DNA of 64,000 nucleotides, taken from positions 1 through 64,000 of the forward strand of contig NZ_LN879466.1 in assembly GCF_001403635.1 (NCBI RefSeq). Reading direction: 5' to 3'. Shown in pieces: positions 19,012 to 29,034 of the stretch. Position 1 is the first letter of the stretch, and each line of letters begins with the position of its first letter. Position numbers and translations under genes: made by a program. Under the pieces are notes generated by a model. That model saw nothing but the letters and a program-made list of their open reading frames with translations. It was not told the DNA's origin and did no database searches. Origin of the DNA: Clostridium massiliamazoniense (GTDB lineage Bacteria > Bacillota > Clostridia > Clostridiales > Clostridiaceae).

Positions 19012-21099
19012 ATGAAAAAATATAGTATTGAGAATTTAAGAAATGTAGGAATTATGGGACATAGTTCATCTGGAAAAACATCTTTAGTAGAAGCACTTCT
19101 TTACTATTCAAAAACAATAGATAGGCTTGGTAAAATTGAAGAAGGAAGTACTATAAGCGATTATGATATTGAGGAGAAGAAGAGAAGAATTTCTTTAGGA
19201 ACATCAATTTCATATTTGGAATGGGATGAAAGAAAGGTTAATCTAATTGATACACCTGGTTATTTTGATTTTAAAGGAGAGGTTATAGAAGGAATGAGAG
19301 CAGCTGATATGGCTCTTATAGTGACATGTGCTGTTTCAGGAGTTGAAGTTGGTACAGAAAAAGCTTGGGATTATTGTAGTAAAATTAATTTACCTAGGGC
19401 ATTCTTTATAAATAAGTTAGATAGAGAAAATTCAAATTATGAGAAAACCTTAGCTTCATTAAAAGAACATTTTGGAATAAGTGTTGTACCAGTTCAGTAT
19501 CCCATAGGAAAAGAATCAAATTTTAGTGGAATCATAAATATTATTACAGGAAAGGCACGGATATTTAATGAAAAAACTCAAAGAATGGAAGAATGTGAAG
19601 TTCCAAGTCAATATAAGGATAAATTAAATGAATGTAGACAAATGCTAGCTGAATCGGTGGCAGAAACTGATGAAGAGTTGTTAGAAAAATACTTTGAGGA
19701 AGGTAATTTATCAGATGAAGAAATGTATTTGGGTCTTGTAAAAGGTTGTGCTTTAGGAGAAATAGCACCAGTTTTATGTGGTAGTGCCTTAGAATGTAAG
19801 GGTATGGAAACCTTGTTAGAGGATATTGTAGAGTGTTTTCCATCACCAAAATTATCATTGAAACAAAAAGCTATAGATTTAAAAGATAATAAGGAAATAA
19901 GGGTTAGTATATCAGAAGAAAATAATTTTTCAGCAATTGTATTTAAAACAATTGCAGACCCTTTTGTAGGGAAACTTTCTATGTTTAAAGTTATGACAGG
20001 AGAGTTAACTTCAGAAACTGAAGTTATTAATACTAATAAGAATAAACAAGAAAAGTTATCAAATATATTTTTTATGTTAGGAAAAAATCAAATTCAAAGT
20101 AGAAGAATAATAGCTGGAGATATAGGGGCTGTAAATAAACTTCAATATACAGAGACTGGGGATACTCTTTGCGACCCTAAATTTAAAATAAAGTATGACA
20201 AGATGAATTTCCCAAACCCTATTATTTCTATGGCTATGTTTCCTAAAAGTAAGGGTGATGAAGATAAAATATCCTTAGGTCTATCAAAATTAGGAGAAGA
20301 AGATAAAACATTTTCCGTAAAAAGAGATGTTGAGAATGCTGAGACTATAGTATCAGGTTTAGGTGAAACTCACATTGACATTATAGCTAATAAATTAAAA
20401 AATAAATTTGGAGTTGATGTTAAATTAGAGCTCCCTAAGATACCTTATAGAGAAACTATAAAAGGTGTAGCAGATGTTCAGGGAAAATACAAAAAACAAT
20501 CAGGTGGACATGGTCAATATGGTGATGTAAAAATAAAATTTGAAGCAAGAAAAGATGGAAAAAAAGAATTAGAATTTATTGATGAAATAGTTGGAGGAGT
20601 TGTTCCTAGAAATTATATTCCAGCTGTAGAAAAAGGTTTAAAAGAGGCAATGATAGAGGGAATTGTTGCTGGATATCCTGTTATAGGATTAAAGGCAACT
20701 TTATACGATGGTTCTTATCATCCTGTTGATTCATCAGAAATGGCATTTAAAGTTGCAGCATCAATGGCATATAAAAAGGGGTTAGAATTGGCAAAGCCTG
20801 TTTTGTTAGAGCCAATAATGCATATAGAGGTAATGGTACCAGAAATCTATATGGGAGATGTGATTGGGGATTTGAATAAGAAAAGAGGAAGAGTAATAGG
20901 GATGGAACCTATAGAAAAATCTAATAATATACAAAAAATAATTGCAGAAATTCCTATGTCTGAGAGCTTTAAATACGCTACAGATTTGAGGTCTATAACC
21001 CAAGCAAGAGGTGAATTTAAAATGAGTTTTGAAAGATATGATGAGGTTCCACCAAATGAAGTAAATAAAATAATTGAATTAGTTTCAAAGAAGAAGTAA
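19012..21099 (+). CDS. Elongation factor G-like GTPase (paralogue)
   Basis: A 695-residue translational GTPase with the EF-G domain plan. The P-loop is GHSSSGKTS in place of the canonical GHIDAGKTT; the switch II motif reads DTPGYFDF, and NKLD is present. Domain IV has GGHGQYGDV and the C-terminal part SGLGETHIDI precedes it. This P-loop marks the EF-G-II/FusA2-like branch, whose job is uncertain and which is not the essential translocase. It is not a TetM-type ribosome protection protein as far as I can see. The translation signal is unusual (see the hairpin). Confidence 0.85.
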   Translation: MKKYSIENLRNVGIMGHSSSGKTSLVEALLYYSKTIDRLGKIEEGSTISDYDIEEKKRRISLGTSISYLEWDERKVNLIDTPGYFDFKGEVIEGMRAADMALIVTCAVSGVEVGTEKAWDYCSKINLPRAFFINKLDRENSNYEKTLASLKEHFGISVVPVQYPIGKESNFSGIINIITGKARIFNEKTQRMEECEVPSQYKDKLNECRQMLAESVAETDEELLEKYFEEGNLSDEEMYLGLVKGCALGEIAPVLCGSALECKGMETLLEDIVECFPSPKLSLKQKAIDLKDNKEIRVSISEENNFSAIVFKTIADPFVGKLSMFKVMTGELTSETEVINTNKNKQEKLSNIFFMLGKNQIQSRRIIAGDIGAVNKLQYTETGDTLCDPKFKIKYDKMNFPNPIISMAMFPKSKGDEDKISLGLSKLGEEDKTFSVKRDVENAETIVSGLGETHIDIIANKLKNKFGVDVKLELPKIPYRETIKGVADVQGKYKKQSGGHGQYGDVKIKFEARKDGKKELEFIDEIVGGVVPRNYIPAVEKGLKEAMIEGIVAGYPVIGLKATLYDGSYHPVDSSEMAFKVAASMAYKKGLELAKPVLLEPIMHIEVMVPEIYMGDVIGDLNKKRGRVIGMEPIEKSNNIQKIIAEIPMSESFKYATDLRSITQARGEFKMSFERYDEVPPNEVNKIIELVSKKK

Positions 21100-21114
21100 A
21101 AGGTTAGTAACTTT

Positions 21115-21160
21115 CTCCTTAAGTAGGTATAGTTAATTCTTAAGGGGGGAGTTCTTTTAG
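21115..21160 (+). terminator. Probable terminator after the EF-G-like gene
   Basis: CTCCTTAAG pairs with CTTAAGG..GAG (21139-21151), followed by TTCTTTTAG. Confidence 0.5.
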
Positions 21161-21351
21161 TTAAAACTTTTTTACTTATGAAATGGAATGAAAAAGGAGA
21201 GATTTTAGAACTTTTTATAATAATATAAGTGAAATAGGAAAAAAATTTATATATTTGGAATAATAATTTAAAAATACGCATATTCTATAATTAGAATAAG
21301 GAAAGTATATTAAAACCATGTAAGAAAAAGCTTTAAGGAGGGAATTCCACT

Positions 21352-21618
21352 ATTACTATAGGTTGTAGTTGGGAAATTAGTATGTGTAATTATAGAATGG
21401 AGATAAGAGGTAATATTGGATTGTGTGATTATAGCAATATATATGATTACATAAGCATAGTGGAAAGTAATGATGAATTTACAATTATTATAGATAGTTC
21501 TAATGAAGAAAATATAAGAATAGTATGTTCAATGTTAAAAGATAAAAATTTTAGCATTAATTCTAAGAAAATAGAAAATAATGGAGTATATAAGATAAAA
21601 GCTTCCAAAAACACATAA
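21352..21618 (+). CDS. Small conserved-looking protein with an uncertain start
   Basis: From ATG 21382 the product has 78 residues (MCNYRMEIRGNIGLCDY and on). That ATG has no proper ribosome binding site. A strong AAGGAGGG at 21335-21342 stands nine bases before an in-frame ATT at 21352, which would add TIGCSWEIS and make 88 residues. ATT starts are rare (infC is the known case), but the spacing is ideal and the frame is open throughout. No family recognised; alternating hydrophobic strands and charged helices suggest a small alpha/beta fold. It stands alone between the EF-G-like and ROK genes. Confidence 0.6.
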   Translation: MTIGCSWEISMCNYRMEIRGNIGLCDYSNIYDYISIVESNDEFTIIIDSSNEENIRIVCSMLKDKNFSINSKKIENNGVYKIKASKNT

Positions 21619-21771
21619 AAAATTATTAGTAAAGTTCTATAAATATGTATACGTTTTATGGTATAATTTTAAACAGAGATAGAACATGCTTTTGAGGAAA
21701 GTTTTTTATTAAAGATAAGACTTTAGATTAACAAAAGATTATTCAATTTTATTGTAGGAGATGTTTAATTT

Positions 21772-22725
21772 ATGAAAGATTATGTTATAGGTGTAGATTT
21801 AGGTGGAACAAAAATAAGTTGCGCACTAGCAACAGTGGCTGGAATAGTGGAATCTAAATGGACTATTCCTACTGAAGCACATTTAGGAGAGAAAGTTGTA
21901 TTAGACAACATAGTAGACTCAATTAATAAAGTAATGGAACTTGGTAAAGTTTCCATAGATAGAATTAAGGCGATTGGTATAGGTTCACCAGGACCATTAG
22001 ATATAGAAAAAGGTATAGTGGTAACAACACCAAACTTACCTTTTAAAAACTTTAAATTAGTTGAACCAATTAAAAATGAATTTAATGTACCAGTATTTTT
22101 AGACAACGATGCTAATGTTGCAGCCATTGGAGAATATATGTTAGGAGCAGCAAAAGGACTTAAAAACATGATATATGTAACGGTAAGTACTGGAGTTGGT
22201 GGTGGTGCTGTCCTTGATGGTAAGGTATACAGAGGAAGTACATACAATGCATTAGAAGTAGGTCATATGACTTTAGATCCATTTGGTCCAACCTGTGGAT
22301 GTGGAAATAATGGTTGTTTAGAAGCACTTTCATCAGGAACAGCAATAGCTAGAAGAGCAAATGAAGCTTTAAGAAGTAAAGTAGAAACTTCACTTAGAAA
22401 GTATGAAAACGTAACCTCTTACGAAGTTTTTGAAGAGGCTAAAGCTGGAGATACAGTTGCTAAAGAAATCATAGATAGAGCTTTAACTTACTTAGGAATA
22501 GGTATTTCTAACATGATAACATCATTCGATCCAGAAATAATAATAATCGGTGGTGGAGTAGCAAAAGCAGGAGATATAGTATTCAATAAAGTTAGAGAAG
22601 TTGTAAATAGAAGAAACTTTAAAACCATGGCAGAAAACTGTAAAATAGTTCCTGCAGGTTTAGGAACAAATGCAGGTATGTTAGGTGCAGTTGCTCTTGC
22701 AATGCTTGAAAGTAAAAATTTATAA
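21772..22725 (+). CDS. ROK-family sugar kinase (glucokinase-type)
   Basis: A 317-residue kinase that phosphorylates glucose or a related hexose at C6. The N-terminal phosphate loop is GVDLGGTKIS, and the ROK zinc motif CGCGNNGCLEA is present with its preceding glycine-rich loop GVGGGAVL. There is no N-terminal HTH, so it is an enzyme and not a ROK repressor. AGGAG lies 11 bases upstream of the ATG. A bidirectional terminator separates it from the convergent hydF. Confidence 0.9.
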   Translation: MKDYVIGVDLGGTKISCALATVAGIVESKWTIPTEAHLGEKVVLDNIVDSINKVMELGKVSIDRIKAIGIGSPGPLDIEKGIVVTTPNLPFKNFKLVEPIKNEFNVPVFLDNDANVAAIGEYMLGAAKGLKNMIYVTVSTGVGGGAVLDGKVYRGSTYNALEVGHMTLDPFGPTCGCGNNGCLEALSSGTAIARRANEALRSKVETSLRKYENVTSYEVFEEAKAGDTVAKEIIDRALTYLGIGISNMITSFDPEIIIIGGGVAKAGDIVFNKVREVVNRRNFKTMAENCKIVPAGLGTNAGMLGAVALAMLESKNL

Positions 22726-22730
22726 AAACA

Positions 22731-22763
22731 AAAAAAAGAAAACCCTGTATTTGGGTTTTCTTT
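22731..22763. terminator. Bidirectional terminator between the ROK kinase gene and hydF
   Basis: AAAAGAAAACCC and GGGTTTTCTTTT form a 12-bp stem around TGTATTT; T-rich sequence flanks it on both strands. Confidence 0.88.
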
Positions 22764-22785
22764 TTTGTTGTAATCAACTAAAATC

Positions 22786-24060
22786 TTATAGTAATATTTC
22801 AGTTGCTCTATCTAAAATACCATTTAGTTCTGCTATAGCCATACCAAAATTTGTTATAGCTAAATTTTTATTTTTACAATGATTCACTCTTGTCATGAAT
22901 TCTGCTCTATTTAGCATACATGAACCACAGTGAATTACTAATTCGTATTGGTCTAAATTCTCAGGAAAATCATGTCCTGAGTAGTTTTCTACTATTATTC
23001 CAGGGCAAAAATCTGAAAGCCATTTAGGTAACTTATCCCTAGCAATATCACCTTTTAAACTGTGATGAGTACAAGCTTCTGCAATTAGGATTTTATCTCC
23101 TTCTTTTAATAGTTTTATTTTTTTAGCTCCTTGGTAAAGTAATTCTAATTCACCTTTGAATCTAGCCATTAGTATTGAAAATGAAGTAAGAGGAACATTC
23201 TTTGGAATAACTTCTTCAACTTCTTTAAATACTTGTGAATCTGTTATAACAAGGTCTGGCTTGTTGTTAAATACAGATAGAGCCTCATTAAGATTTTCTA
23301 GTGAAACTACTAAAGGCATTGCTTTATGATCAAGTAAATCTCTAAGAACTTGGACTTGTGGTAGTATTAATCTTCCTTTAGGTGCTTCTATATCTTGAGG
23401 TGTAACTAGTATAACTTTGTCACCAGCTTTTACTTTATCACCTACTAAAGGTTTATCTATTGATGTGATTGGAGCATTCTTTATAATACAATCCTTTAAT
23501 CTATTTATAAATTTCTTCTCTTTATAAAGAACTATAAAGTCCATAGGGAATATTTGTTTAAGCATATTAAGTGCTTTATCTATGTAAAATTCTTCTTCTT
23601 TTTCTGAATTTAATCCTCTAAAAAGATCACATTTATTAAATGCACCTATAATTGTTTTATTTAATTTTTTAGCTTCATTATACCAAGCTATTTCTTTGGC
23701 AAACATTTCTTCTAATATAGGTATTTTTAAGAAATCATCCATATTATCTACAGGATAGAATTCTTCGGCTGAGAATACCATAACAACCATATCTGTTTTA
23801 TTTAATACATCTACAGATTTTTTTATTCTTAGTTCACCTATTTCACTATCGTCATCTATGCCGGCAGTGTCCACGAAAACAACAGGTCCTATTGGTGGTA
23901 GTTCCATTGTTTTATATACTGGATCTGTAGTTGTTCCCCTAAAATCTGAAACTACAGAAACTTGTTGGTTAGTAATAGAGTTTATAATTGTTGACTTACC
24001 TACATTAGTTTTACCGAATAAACTAATGTGGAGTCTATTTGCTATTGGTGTTTGTTGCAT
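22786..24060 (-). CDS. hydF: [FeFe]-hydrogenase H-cluster maturation GTPase HydF
   Basis: A 424-residue scaffold on which the 2Fe subcluster is assembled before delivery to HydA. The GTPase part has GKTNVGKST (G1), DTAGIDD (G3) and NKCD (G4). The C-terminal part carries the conserved EACTHH and HCGSCMLNR residues that bind its [4Fe-4S] cluster. GGAGG precedes the ATG. Reads in the same direction as hydG but 340 bp downstream of it, so it may have its own promoter; hydE is not in this window. Confidence 0.95.
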   Translation of the reverse strand: MQQTPIANRLHISLFGKTNVGKSTIINSITNQQVSVVSDFRGTTTDPVYKTMELPPIGPVVFVDTAGIDDDSEIGELRIKKSVDVLNKTDMVVMVFSAEEFYPVDNMDDFLKIPILEEMFAKEIAWYNEAKKLNKTIIGAFNKCDLFRGLNSEKEEEFYIDKALNMLKQIFPMDFIVLYKEKKFINRLKDCIIKNAPITSIDKPLVGDKVKAGDKVILVTPQDIEAPKGRLILPQVQVLRDLLDHKAMPLVVSLENLNEALSVFNNKPDLVITDSQVFKEVEEVIPKNVPLTSFSILMARFKGELELLYQGAKKIKLLKEGDKILIAEACTHHSLKGDIARDKLPKWLSDFCPGIIVENYSGHDFPENLDQYELVIHCGSCMLNRAEFMTRVNHCKNKNLAITNFGMAIAELNGILDRATEILL

Positions 24061-24401
24061 TTCTAAATCCTCCTAAGTTAATGAATTTAATAATTTAATA
24101 TATGAAATAAAATAAATATTTAATTTTAATTTATCCTTTGACTAAATTTATACTACTCGTATAACCTCTAATGGAAGTCTATTCGATTGTTTCATTAAGA
24201 CATATTGTATCATATTTCCTTATTTTTTAATTATTTTAGGATATTAAATTAACAGATAATAAAAGAACTTTTTAAAGATATGTAATGTTTTACAAAGTCA
24301 AATCTTATATTTAATAGGAAAGAGAGATTTAAATTTTTAATATATGAAAAAAATAAAGGGCACTGAATATACAGACCCCTTTATTTATACCTATTTACAG
24401 T
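24061..24401. other. Gap between hydG and hydF
   Basis: About 340 bp of A/T-rich sequence without a gene. It should hold the hydG transcript end and a hydF leader. I see no clear terminator with a T run. Confidence 0.35.
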
Positions 24402-25829
24402 CTAGAAACGAAGGTCTCTAGTTCCATTACCTATTTTATTAAGCTTTTCTTCAACAGAGGCTTTAAACTCAGGTTTTTCTATAGTTTTTAAGTTCTCTGC
24501 AATAACTTTATTACCAAGTTCTTTAGTTTTTTCAGTACCATAATCATCTATGAATTCTTTAAGTGTTAACATAGCATTGGCTTCACAGATGTTATCAAGA
24601 TTTCCGCTTTTAACTATATCCATAAATACTTCACCAGTTCTTCCTTCTCTGTAACAAGCTGTACAGTAGCTAGGAATATATCCAGCTTCCATTAAGCTTT
24701 CAATCATTTCAACAGGTGATCTGTGATCAGCTAATTCAAATTGAGGTTTTTCTTCTGGATCTCTGTGGCTTTCAGAATATCCACCAACTCCAGTACATGA
24801 ACCTGTACTAACTTGAGAAATACCTAAGGAAATTATTTCATCTCTTAAAACTGGTTTTTCTCTAGTTGAAAGAATCATTCCTGTATAAGGAATAGCTAAT
24901 CTTAAAGTAGCAACTATCTTTTTAAAGTCATCATCAGAAACTAAATAAGGGAAGTTTTCTAATGTAACATTTTCAGCCTTTTGAATTCTAGGAACTGAAA
25001 CAGTATGAGGGCCGACACCTGTAGTTTTTTCTAAGTCATTAGCATGCATAAGCATAGCTAATGTTTCATATTTGTAGTCATATAAACCATAAAGTACGCC
25101 CATTCCGATATCATCTATGCCAGCTTCTCTAGCTCTATGCATAGCTGTTGTATGATAGTTATAGTTGTGTTTAGGTCCAGAAACATGTAATCTTTCATAA
25201 GTTTCTTTATGATAAGTTTCTTGGAATAATATATAAGTACCAATATCAGCTGCTTTTAATTGTTTGTATTCATCAACTGTAGTAGCAGCGATATTTACAT
25301 TTATTCTTCTTATAGCACCATTATCAAATTTAATTGAATAGATGTTTTTGATACAATCTATAATATAGTCAAGTGGAGCATTAACAGGATCTTCACCAGC
25401 TTCAAGAGCTATTCTTTTATGACCTAAGCTTTCAAGAATTTTAACTTCTTCAATAAGTTGTTCTTTATCAAGTCTTTTTCTCTTTAATTCTTCATTACAA
25501 TGTTTGTACCCACAATAACTACAGTTGTTAACACAGTAATTACTTACATAAAGAGGGGCAAAAATAACAATTCTTTTACCATAGAATTTTTCTTTAACTT
25601 CTTTAGCAATAGTAAACATTTTATTTAATGTTTTTTCATCTTTGATACTAAGAAGCACAGCTGCTTCCTCAGGGCTTAATCCTTCTGCTTTTCTTGCTTT
25701 TTCAAGAATGCTATCAACAAGATCTGAGTCATTAGCAAGTTTTTCGCTTTCTGAAATTATCTTTCTTATTTCGCTATCTTTGATAAAATCCTCAGCTTTA
25801 TATTTTTCATTTTCAGTTTTAGTGAACAT
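24402..25829 (-). CDS. hydG: [FeFe]-hydrogenase maturation radical SAM tyrosine lyase HydG
   Basis: A 475-residue radical SAM enzyme that cleaves tyrosine to make CO and cyanide for the H-cluster. The N-terminal radical SAM motif is CVNNCSYCGY (CxxxCxxC). The C-terminal auxiliary cluster ligands are in SYCTACYREG followed by the later cysteine in DNICEAN; this second set separates HydG from ThiH. AAGGAG is well placed before the ATG. It follows the TM1266-type regulator by 11 bp, as one operon. Confidence 0.96.
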   Translation of the reverse strand: MFTKTENEKYKAEDFIKDSEIRKIISESEKLANDSDLVDSILEKARKAEGLSPEEAAVLLSIKDEKTLNKMFTIAKEVKEKFYGKRIVIFAPLYVSNYCVNNCSYCGYKHCNEELKRKRLDKEQLIEEVKILESLGHKRIALEAGEDPVNAPLDYIIDCIKNIYSIKFDNGAIRRINVNIAATTVDEYKQLKAADIGTYILFQETYHKETYERLHVSGPKHNYNYHTTAMHRAREAGIDDIGMGVLYGLYDYKYETLAMLMHANDLEKTTGVGPHTVSVPRIQKAENVTLENFPYLVSDDDFKKIVATLRLAIPYTGMILSTREKPVLRDEIISLGISQVSTGSCTGVGGYSESHRDPEEKPQFELADHRSPVEMIESLMEAGYIPSYCTACYREGRTGEVFMDIVKSGNLDNICEANAMLTLKEFIDDYGTEKTKELGNKVIAENLKTIEKPEFKASVEEKLNKIGNGTRDLRF

Positions 25830-25840
25830 AACAAAACTCC

Positions 25841-26086
25841 TTATCTTTTAGATATAGCTGCCTTGACCGATACTCCTTGTAATCTTCCAATTTTACCAGT
25901 TATAGCAGATATAATATCAGTGCTTCCATCTATTACGATAGAAATTATTCTAAGGTTTTTTTCTTTATATGGAAGCCCCATTCTACCTATAATAACATGA
26001 TTATATTCTGATAGAATATTATTTACAGCAGGAATAGAGGTTAGATCTTCAATGATTATTCCAACAACAGATATTCTTGTTTCCAT
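25841..26086 (-). CDS. TM1266-type iron-only hydrogenase system regulator
   Basis: An 81-residue ACT/NikR-like domain protein (METRISVVGIIIED at the start, GRMGLPYKEK in the middle) of the family usually encoded beside hydE/hydG and called the iron-only hydrogenase system putative regulator. It has no DNA-binding domain visible. First gene of the unit with hydG. The role in maturation is not established. Confidence 0.85.
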   Translation of the reverse strand: METRISVVGIIIEDLTSIPAVNNILSEYNHVIIGRMGLPYKEKNLRIISIVIDGSTDIISAITGKIGRLQGVSVKAAISKR

Positions 26087-26507
26087 AGTTTACAACAACC
26101 TTTCGTAGTAAAATTAGAAAATAAACAAAATCACTAATTGCGACTACCTTTTTGTTTAGAATGAACTCCTTACAATTGGGCTAGGCATAATACTTTTATT
26201 TGGATTTTCTCTTTAAAAAGGAATGACTAAATGCTTTTTAAAAAGGATATCCTATAATATTATACAAAATTTAATAAGGGGATAGAAGTAAGAATAAGAA
26301 TATTTTAGAAGTAGTAGGCGATTTTAGGAGTGAAGAAAATATTAAATATTATTTAATTATAATATTTTCCAAATTAATATGATAAAATTTATAAGTAGGG
26401 TTATGGAATAAATAAATTTAATATGTAAAATCTAAAAATATGATATTTTAGAAACAGATGAAAAATAAAAATTAAGGTTAAATACTTTAATAGAGAGGTG
26501 ATAAGTT
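26087..26507. other. Divergent gap between the hyd operon and cinA
   Basis: About 420 bp without genes. It must contain the minus-strand hyd promoter and the plus-strand cinA promoter. I see no distinct operator or terminator. Confidence 0.35.
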
Positions 26508-27806
26508 ATGAAAGCTGAAATTATAGCAGTTGGAACAGAACTTTTATTAGGTGATATTGTTAATACCAATGGAAGATTTCTAGCAAGAGAGTTAGCAAAT
26601 TTAGGAGTTGATGTTTATCATCAGTGTGTAGTTGGAGATAATGAAAAAAGGCTTTTAGAAGAATTTGAAAGAGCTTTTGAAAATTGTGATTTAGTTATAA
26701 CTAGTGGAGGTCTTGGACCAACAGAGGATGATTTAACTAAAGAAACAGCAGCTAAGTATTTAAATAAGGAATTAGTTTTAAATACAAAGGCTTTAGAAGA
26801 TTTAGAAGCATACTTTAAAAAAATAAATAAGGATTTAACTGATAACAATAAAAAGCAATGTTATTTTCCAGAAGATGCAATAATTCTAGATAATCCAAAT
26901 GGAACTGCACCTGGATGTATTATGATAGGGAAAGTGAAGGATAAAGATAATAATGAAAGAGAGAAAATAATAGCTGTATTGCCAGGACCACCAAGAGAGT
27001 TAGAACCAATGTTTTTAAATCATGTAGTTCCTTTCTTAGAAGAAAGAACTAATGCTATTTTAAAATCTAGAGTTTTAAGGATTTTTGGAGTTGGTGAATC
27101 AACAGTAGAAACTATAGTTAAAGATTTAATAGACAATCAAAGTAATCCAACTATAGCTCCATATGTTAAAGATGTAGAAGCTATATTAAGAATAACAGCT
27201 AAGGGTAAAAATGAAAAAGAATGTGAAGCACTTATAGAACCTATAGCAGATGAAATAATAAAAAGAATTGGAATTTTTGTTTATGCAATAGGTGAAACAA
27301 AACTTGAAACAGTTTTAGGTGAAATGTTAATTGATAGAAAATTAACCATAGCTACAGCAGAATCTTGTACAGGAGGGCTTCTTGCAGGGACTATAATAAA
27401 CTATCCTGGAATTTCAGAAATATTCTTAGAAGGTGCTGTTACTTATAGTAATGAAGCAAAGATGAAAAGACTTGGAGTTAAAGCAGAAACTTTAGATAAG
27501 TTTGGTGCAGTAAGTGAAGAAACAGCAAAGGAAATGGCTGAAGGAATAGCTAAAGCCGCAGGAACAAAGATTGGATTGTCAACAACAGGTATTGCGGGGC
27601 CTGGTGGAGGAACAGAAGAGAAACCAGTAGGACTTGTTTATGTTGGAGTATACTTTGATGGAGAAGTTTTTGCTAAGAAATTTAATTTTGCAGGAAATAG
27701 GGAAAGAGTAAGACTTCAAACTGTGTTATATGCAATGGATATGTTAAGAAGACTTATAATGGAAAAGGAAGGACTTAATACTGTACCATATTATGAGGAA
27801 CTTTAA
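26508..27806 (+). CDS. cinA: CinA-family protein (NMN deamidase / ADP-ribose pyrophosphatase)
   Basis: 432 residues, slightly longer than the usual 410-415. The N-terminal MoCF-like COG1058 domain has EIIAVGTELLLGD, TSGGLGPTEDD and PGPPREL; the C-terminal PncC domain has TAESCTGGLLAG and the STTGIAGPGGG loop, and it deamidates nicotinamide mononucleotide. The extra length is around KVKDKDNNEREK (about residues 143-154), an added loop. AGAGAGGTG precedes the ATG. recA is not adjacent in this window. Confidence 0.92.
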   Translation: MKAEIIAVGTELLLGDIVNTNGRFLARELANLGVDVYHQCVVGDNEKRLLEEFERAFENCDLVITSGGLGPTEDDLTKETAAKYLNKELVLNTKALEDLEAYFKKINKDLTDNNKKQCYFPEDAIILDNPNGTAPGCIMIGKVKDKDNNEREKIIAVLPGPPRELEPMFLNHVVPFLEERTNAILKSRVLRIFGVGESTVETIVKDLIDNQSNPTIAPYVKDVEAILRITAKGKNEKECEALIEPIADEIIKRIGIFVYAIGETKLETVLGEMLIDRKLTIATAESCTGGLLAGTIINYPGISEIFLEGAVTYSNEAKMKRLGVKAETLDKFGAVSEETAKEMAEGIAKAAGTKIGLSTTGIAGPGGGTEEKPVGLVYVGVYFDGEVFAKKFNFAGNRERVRLQTVLYAMDMLRRLIMEKEGLNTVPYYEEL

Positions 27807-27860
27807 ATAGATAAAAAATAATCAGTGGTAGTTACAAAAAGTATATTAAAAAATAAAACA

Positions 27861-27890
27861 GCCTTAGCTGTGAATATTCACTGCTAAGGC
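27861..27890. terminator. Inverted repeat after cinA
   Basis: GCCTTAGC and GCTAAGGC flank TGAATATTCA to give a long stem. T-rich sequence lies on the minus-strand side, with only ACATAAAAAATAAA on the plus side, so termination of cinA by it is uncertain. Confidence 0.5.
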
Positions 27891-28023
27891 CACATAAAAA
27901 ATAAAATGGGGGAGAGGCTATTATAAGATTGAAGCTTATTGCCTCAGTAATAAGTATTACCACGGTAATAGTTTTTTATACATTTAAATAAAATATTTTA
28001 AAAAAAAAATTTAGGGGGATGAA

Positions 28024-29034
28024 ATGATTAATCAAAGTGAAAAAGTAAGAAGACCAATTTTAAGCTCGAATTTATTTTTTCTAGCTATATTACTAATATC
28101 TATAATTGTACCTATAGTTCTATCACCATTTCTATATGTAACTTTAGGTCTTAGTCAACCTGTGGCTCTAATTGCTGCACACTTTATAATGTTTGTGCTA
28201 CCAGCTATAATCTATATATTAATAACTAAACAAAGTTTTAAAGAAGTACTTAGATTAAATAAAATATCAAGAAAAGAAGTTCTTTTATCATTTGCGTTGG
28301 CTTTTTTAGCACAACCTGTAATGATGTTTTTTTCATATATAGCTTCTTTCTTTGTTAATAATGATGTGGCAGCAATGCTAGATAATTTAAGTAAAACTCC
28401 TCTTTGGCTTATGGTATTAATGATAGGGGTTACACCAGCTATAAGTGAAGAAATAACTGTAAGGGGAATTGTTTTATCAGGATATAAGTTTAAGAACAAG
28501 CATATAGGGGCAGTAATGTCTGGATTAATGTTTGGAATACTTCATTTAAATCCACACCAATTTTTATATGCCTTTGCTATGGGAGTAATTTTTGCTTATG
28601 TTGTAACAGCAGCTAATAGTTTAATACCTGCTATGATAGCTCACTTCACTATAAATACTACACAACTATTATTACAAAGAGGTTTAATATCAATTCAAAA
28701 TTCAATGCAAAAGGTTTTAACGTCAGTGCAAGATTCAATACCTTCTATAGGTGATATAGATCAAGCTACTCAAACCTTAAAGGAAATTCCTCTTATGTCC
28801 AAGATAGGTATGGGGATCTTCATTGGAATATTTGCAATTGGTGCAGCTTATTTAATTTCTCTTATAATAAAAAGTATGGAAAAATCAAAAATGCAGGATG
28901 TGGCTAGAGTAGAGAGTGAAAATAGATTTAATGCAAGAAGTGAAGTAGTCTCTGAAAAGGTAGTAAATATACCTTTAGTTTTAATAATTATTGTCTATAT
29001 TGCTTATATGGCTTTAATTGCTATGCTTAAGTAG
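28024..29034 (+). CDS. CPBP-family intramembrane metalloprotease
   Basis: A 336-residue protein with about eight membrane segments. The Abi/CPBP motifs are EEITVRG (EExxxR), FGILHLNPHQ, and IPAMIAHFTIN (HxxxN), the metal ligands of Rce1-like proteases. GGGGG lies before the ATG. A hydrophilic loop at about residues 290-310 precedes a last membrane helix. Bacterial members act in bacteriocin immunity or membrane-protein processing; no bacteriocin gene is next to it. Confidence 0.87.
   Translation: MINQSEKVRRPILSSNLFFLAILLISIIVPIVLSPFLYVTLGLSQPVALIAAHFIMFVLPAIIYILITKQSFKEVLRLNKISRKEVLLSFALAFLAQPVMMFFSYIASFFVNNDVAAMLDNLSKTPLWLMVLMIGVTPAISEEITVRGIVLSGYKFKNKHIGAVMSGLMFGILHLNPHQFLYAFAMGVIFAYVVTAANSLIPAMIAHFTINTTQLLLQRGLISIQNSMQKVLTSVQDSIPSIGDIDQATQTLKEIPLMSKIGMGIFIGIFAIGAAYLISLIIKSMEKSKMQDVARVESENRFNARSEVVSEKVVNIPLVLIIIVYIAYMALIAMLK

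Noticed and set aside
19012-21099. EF-G-like protein as TetM-type tetracycline resistance
   Set aside because: The length and P-loop (GHSSSGKTS) fit EF-G-II-like proteins; no TetM leader or transposon is nearby.
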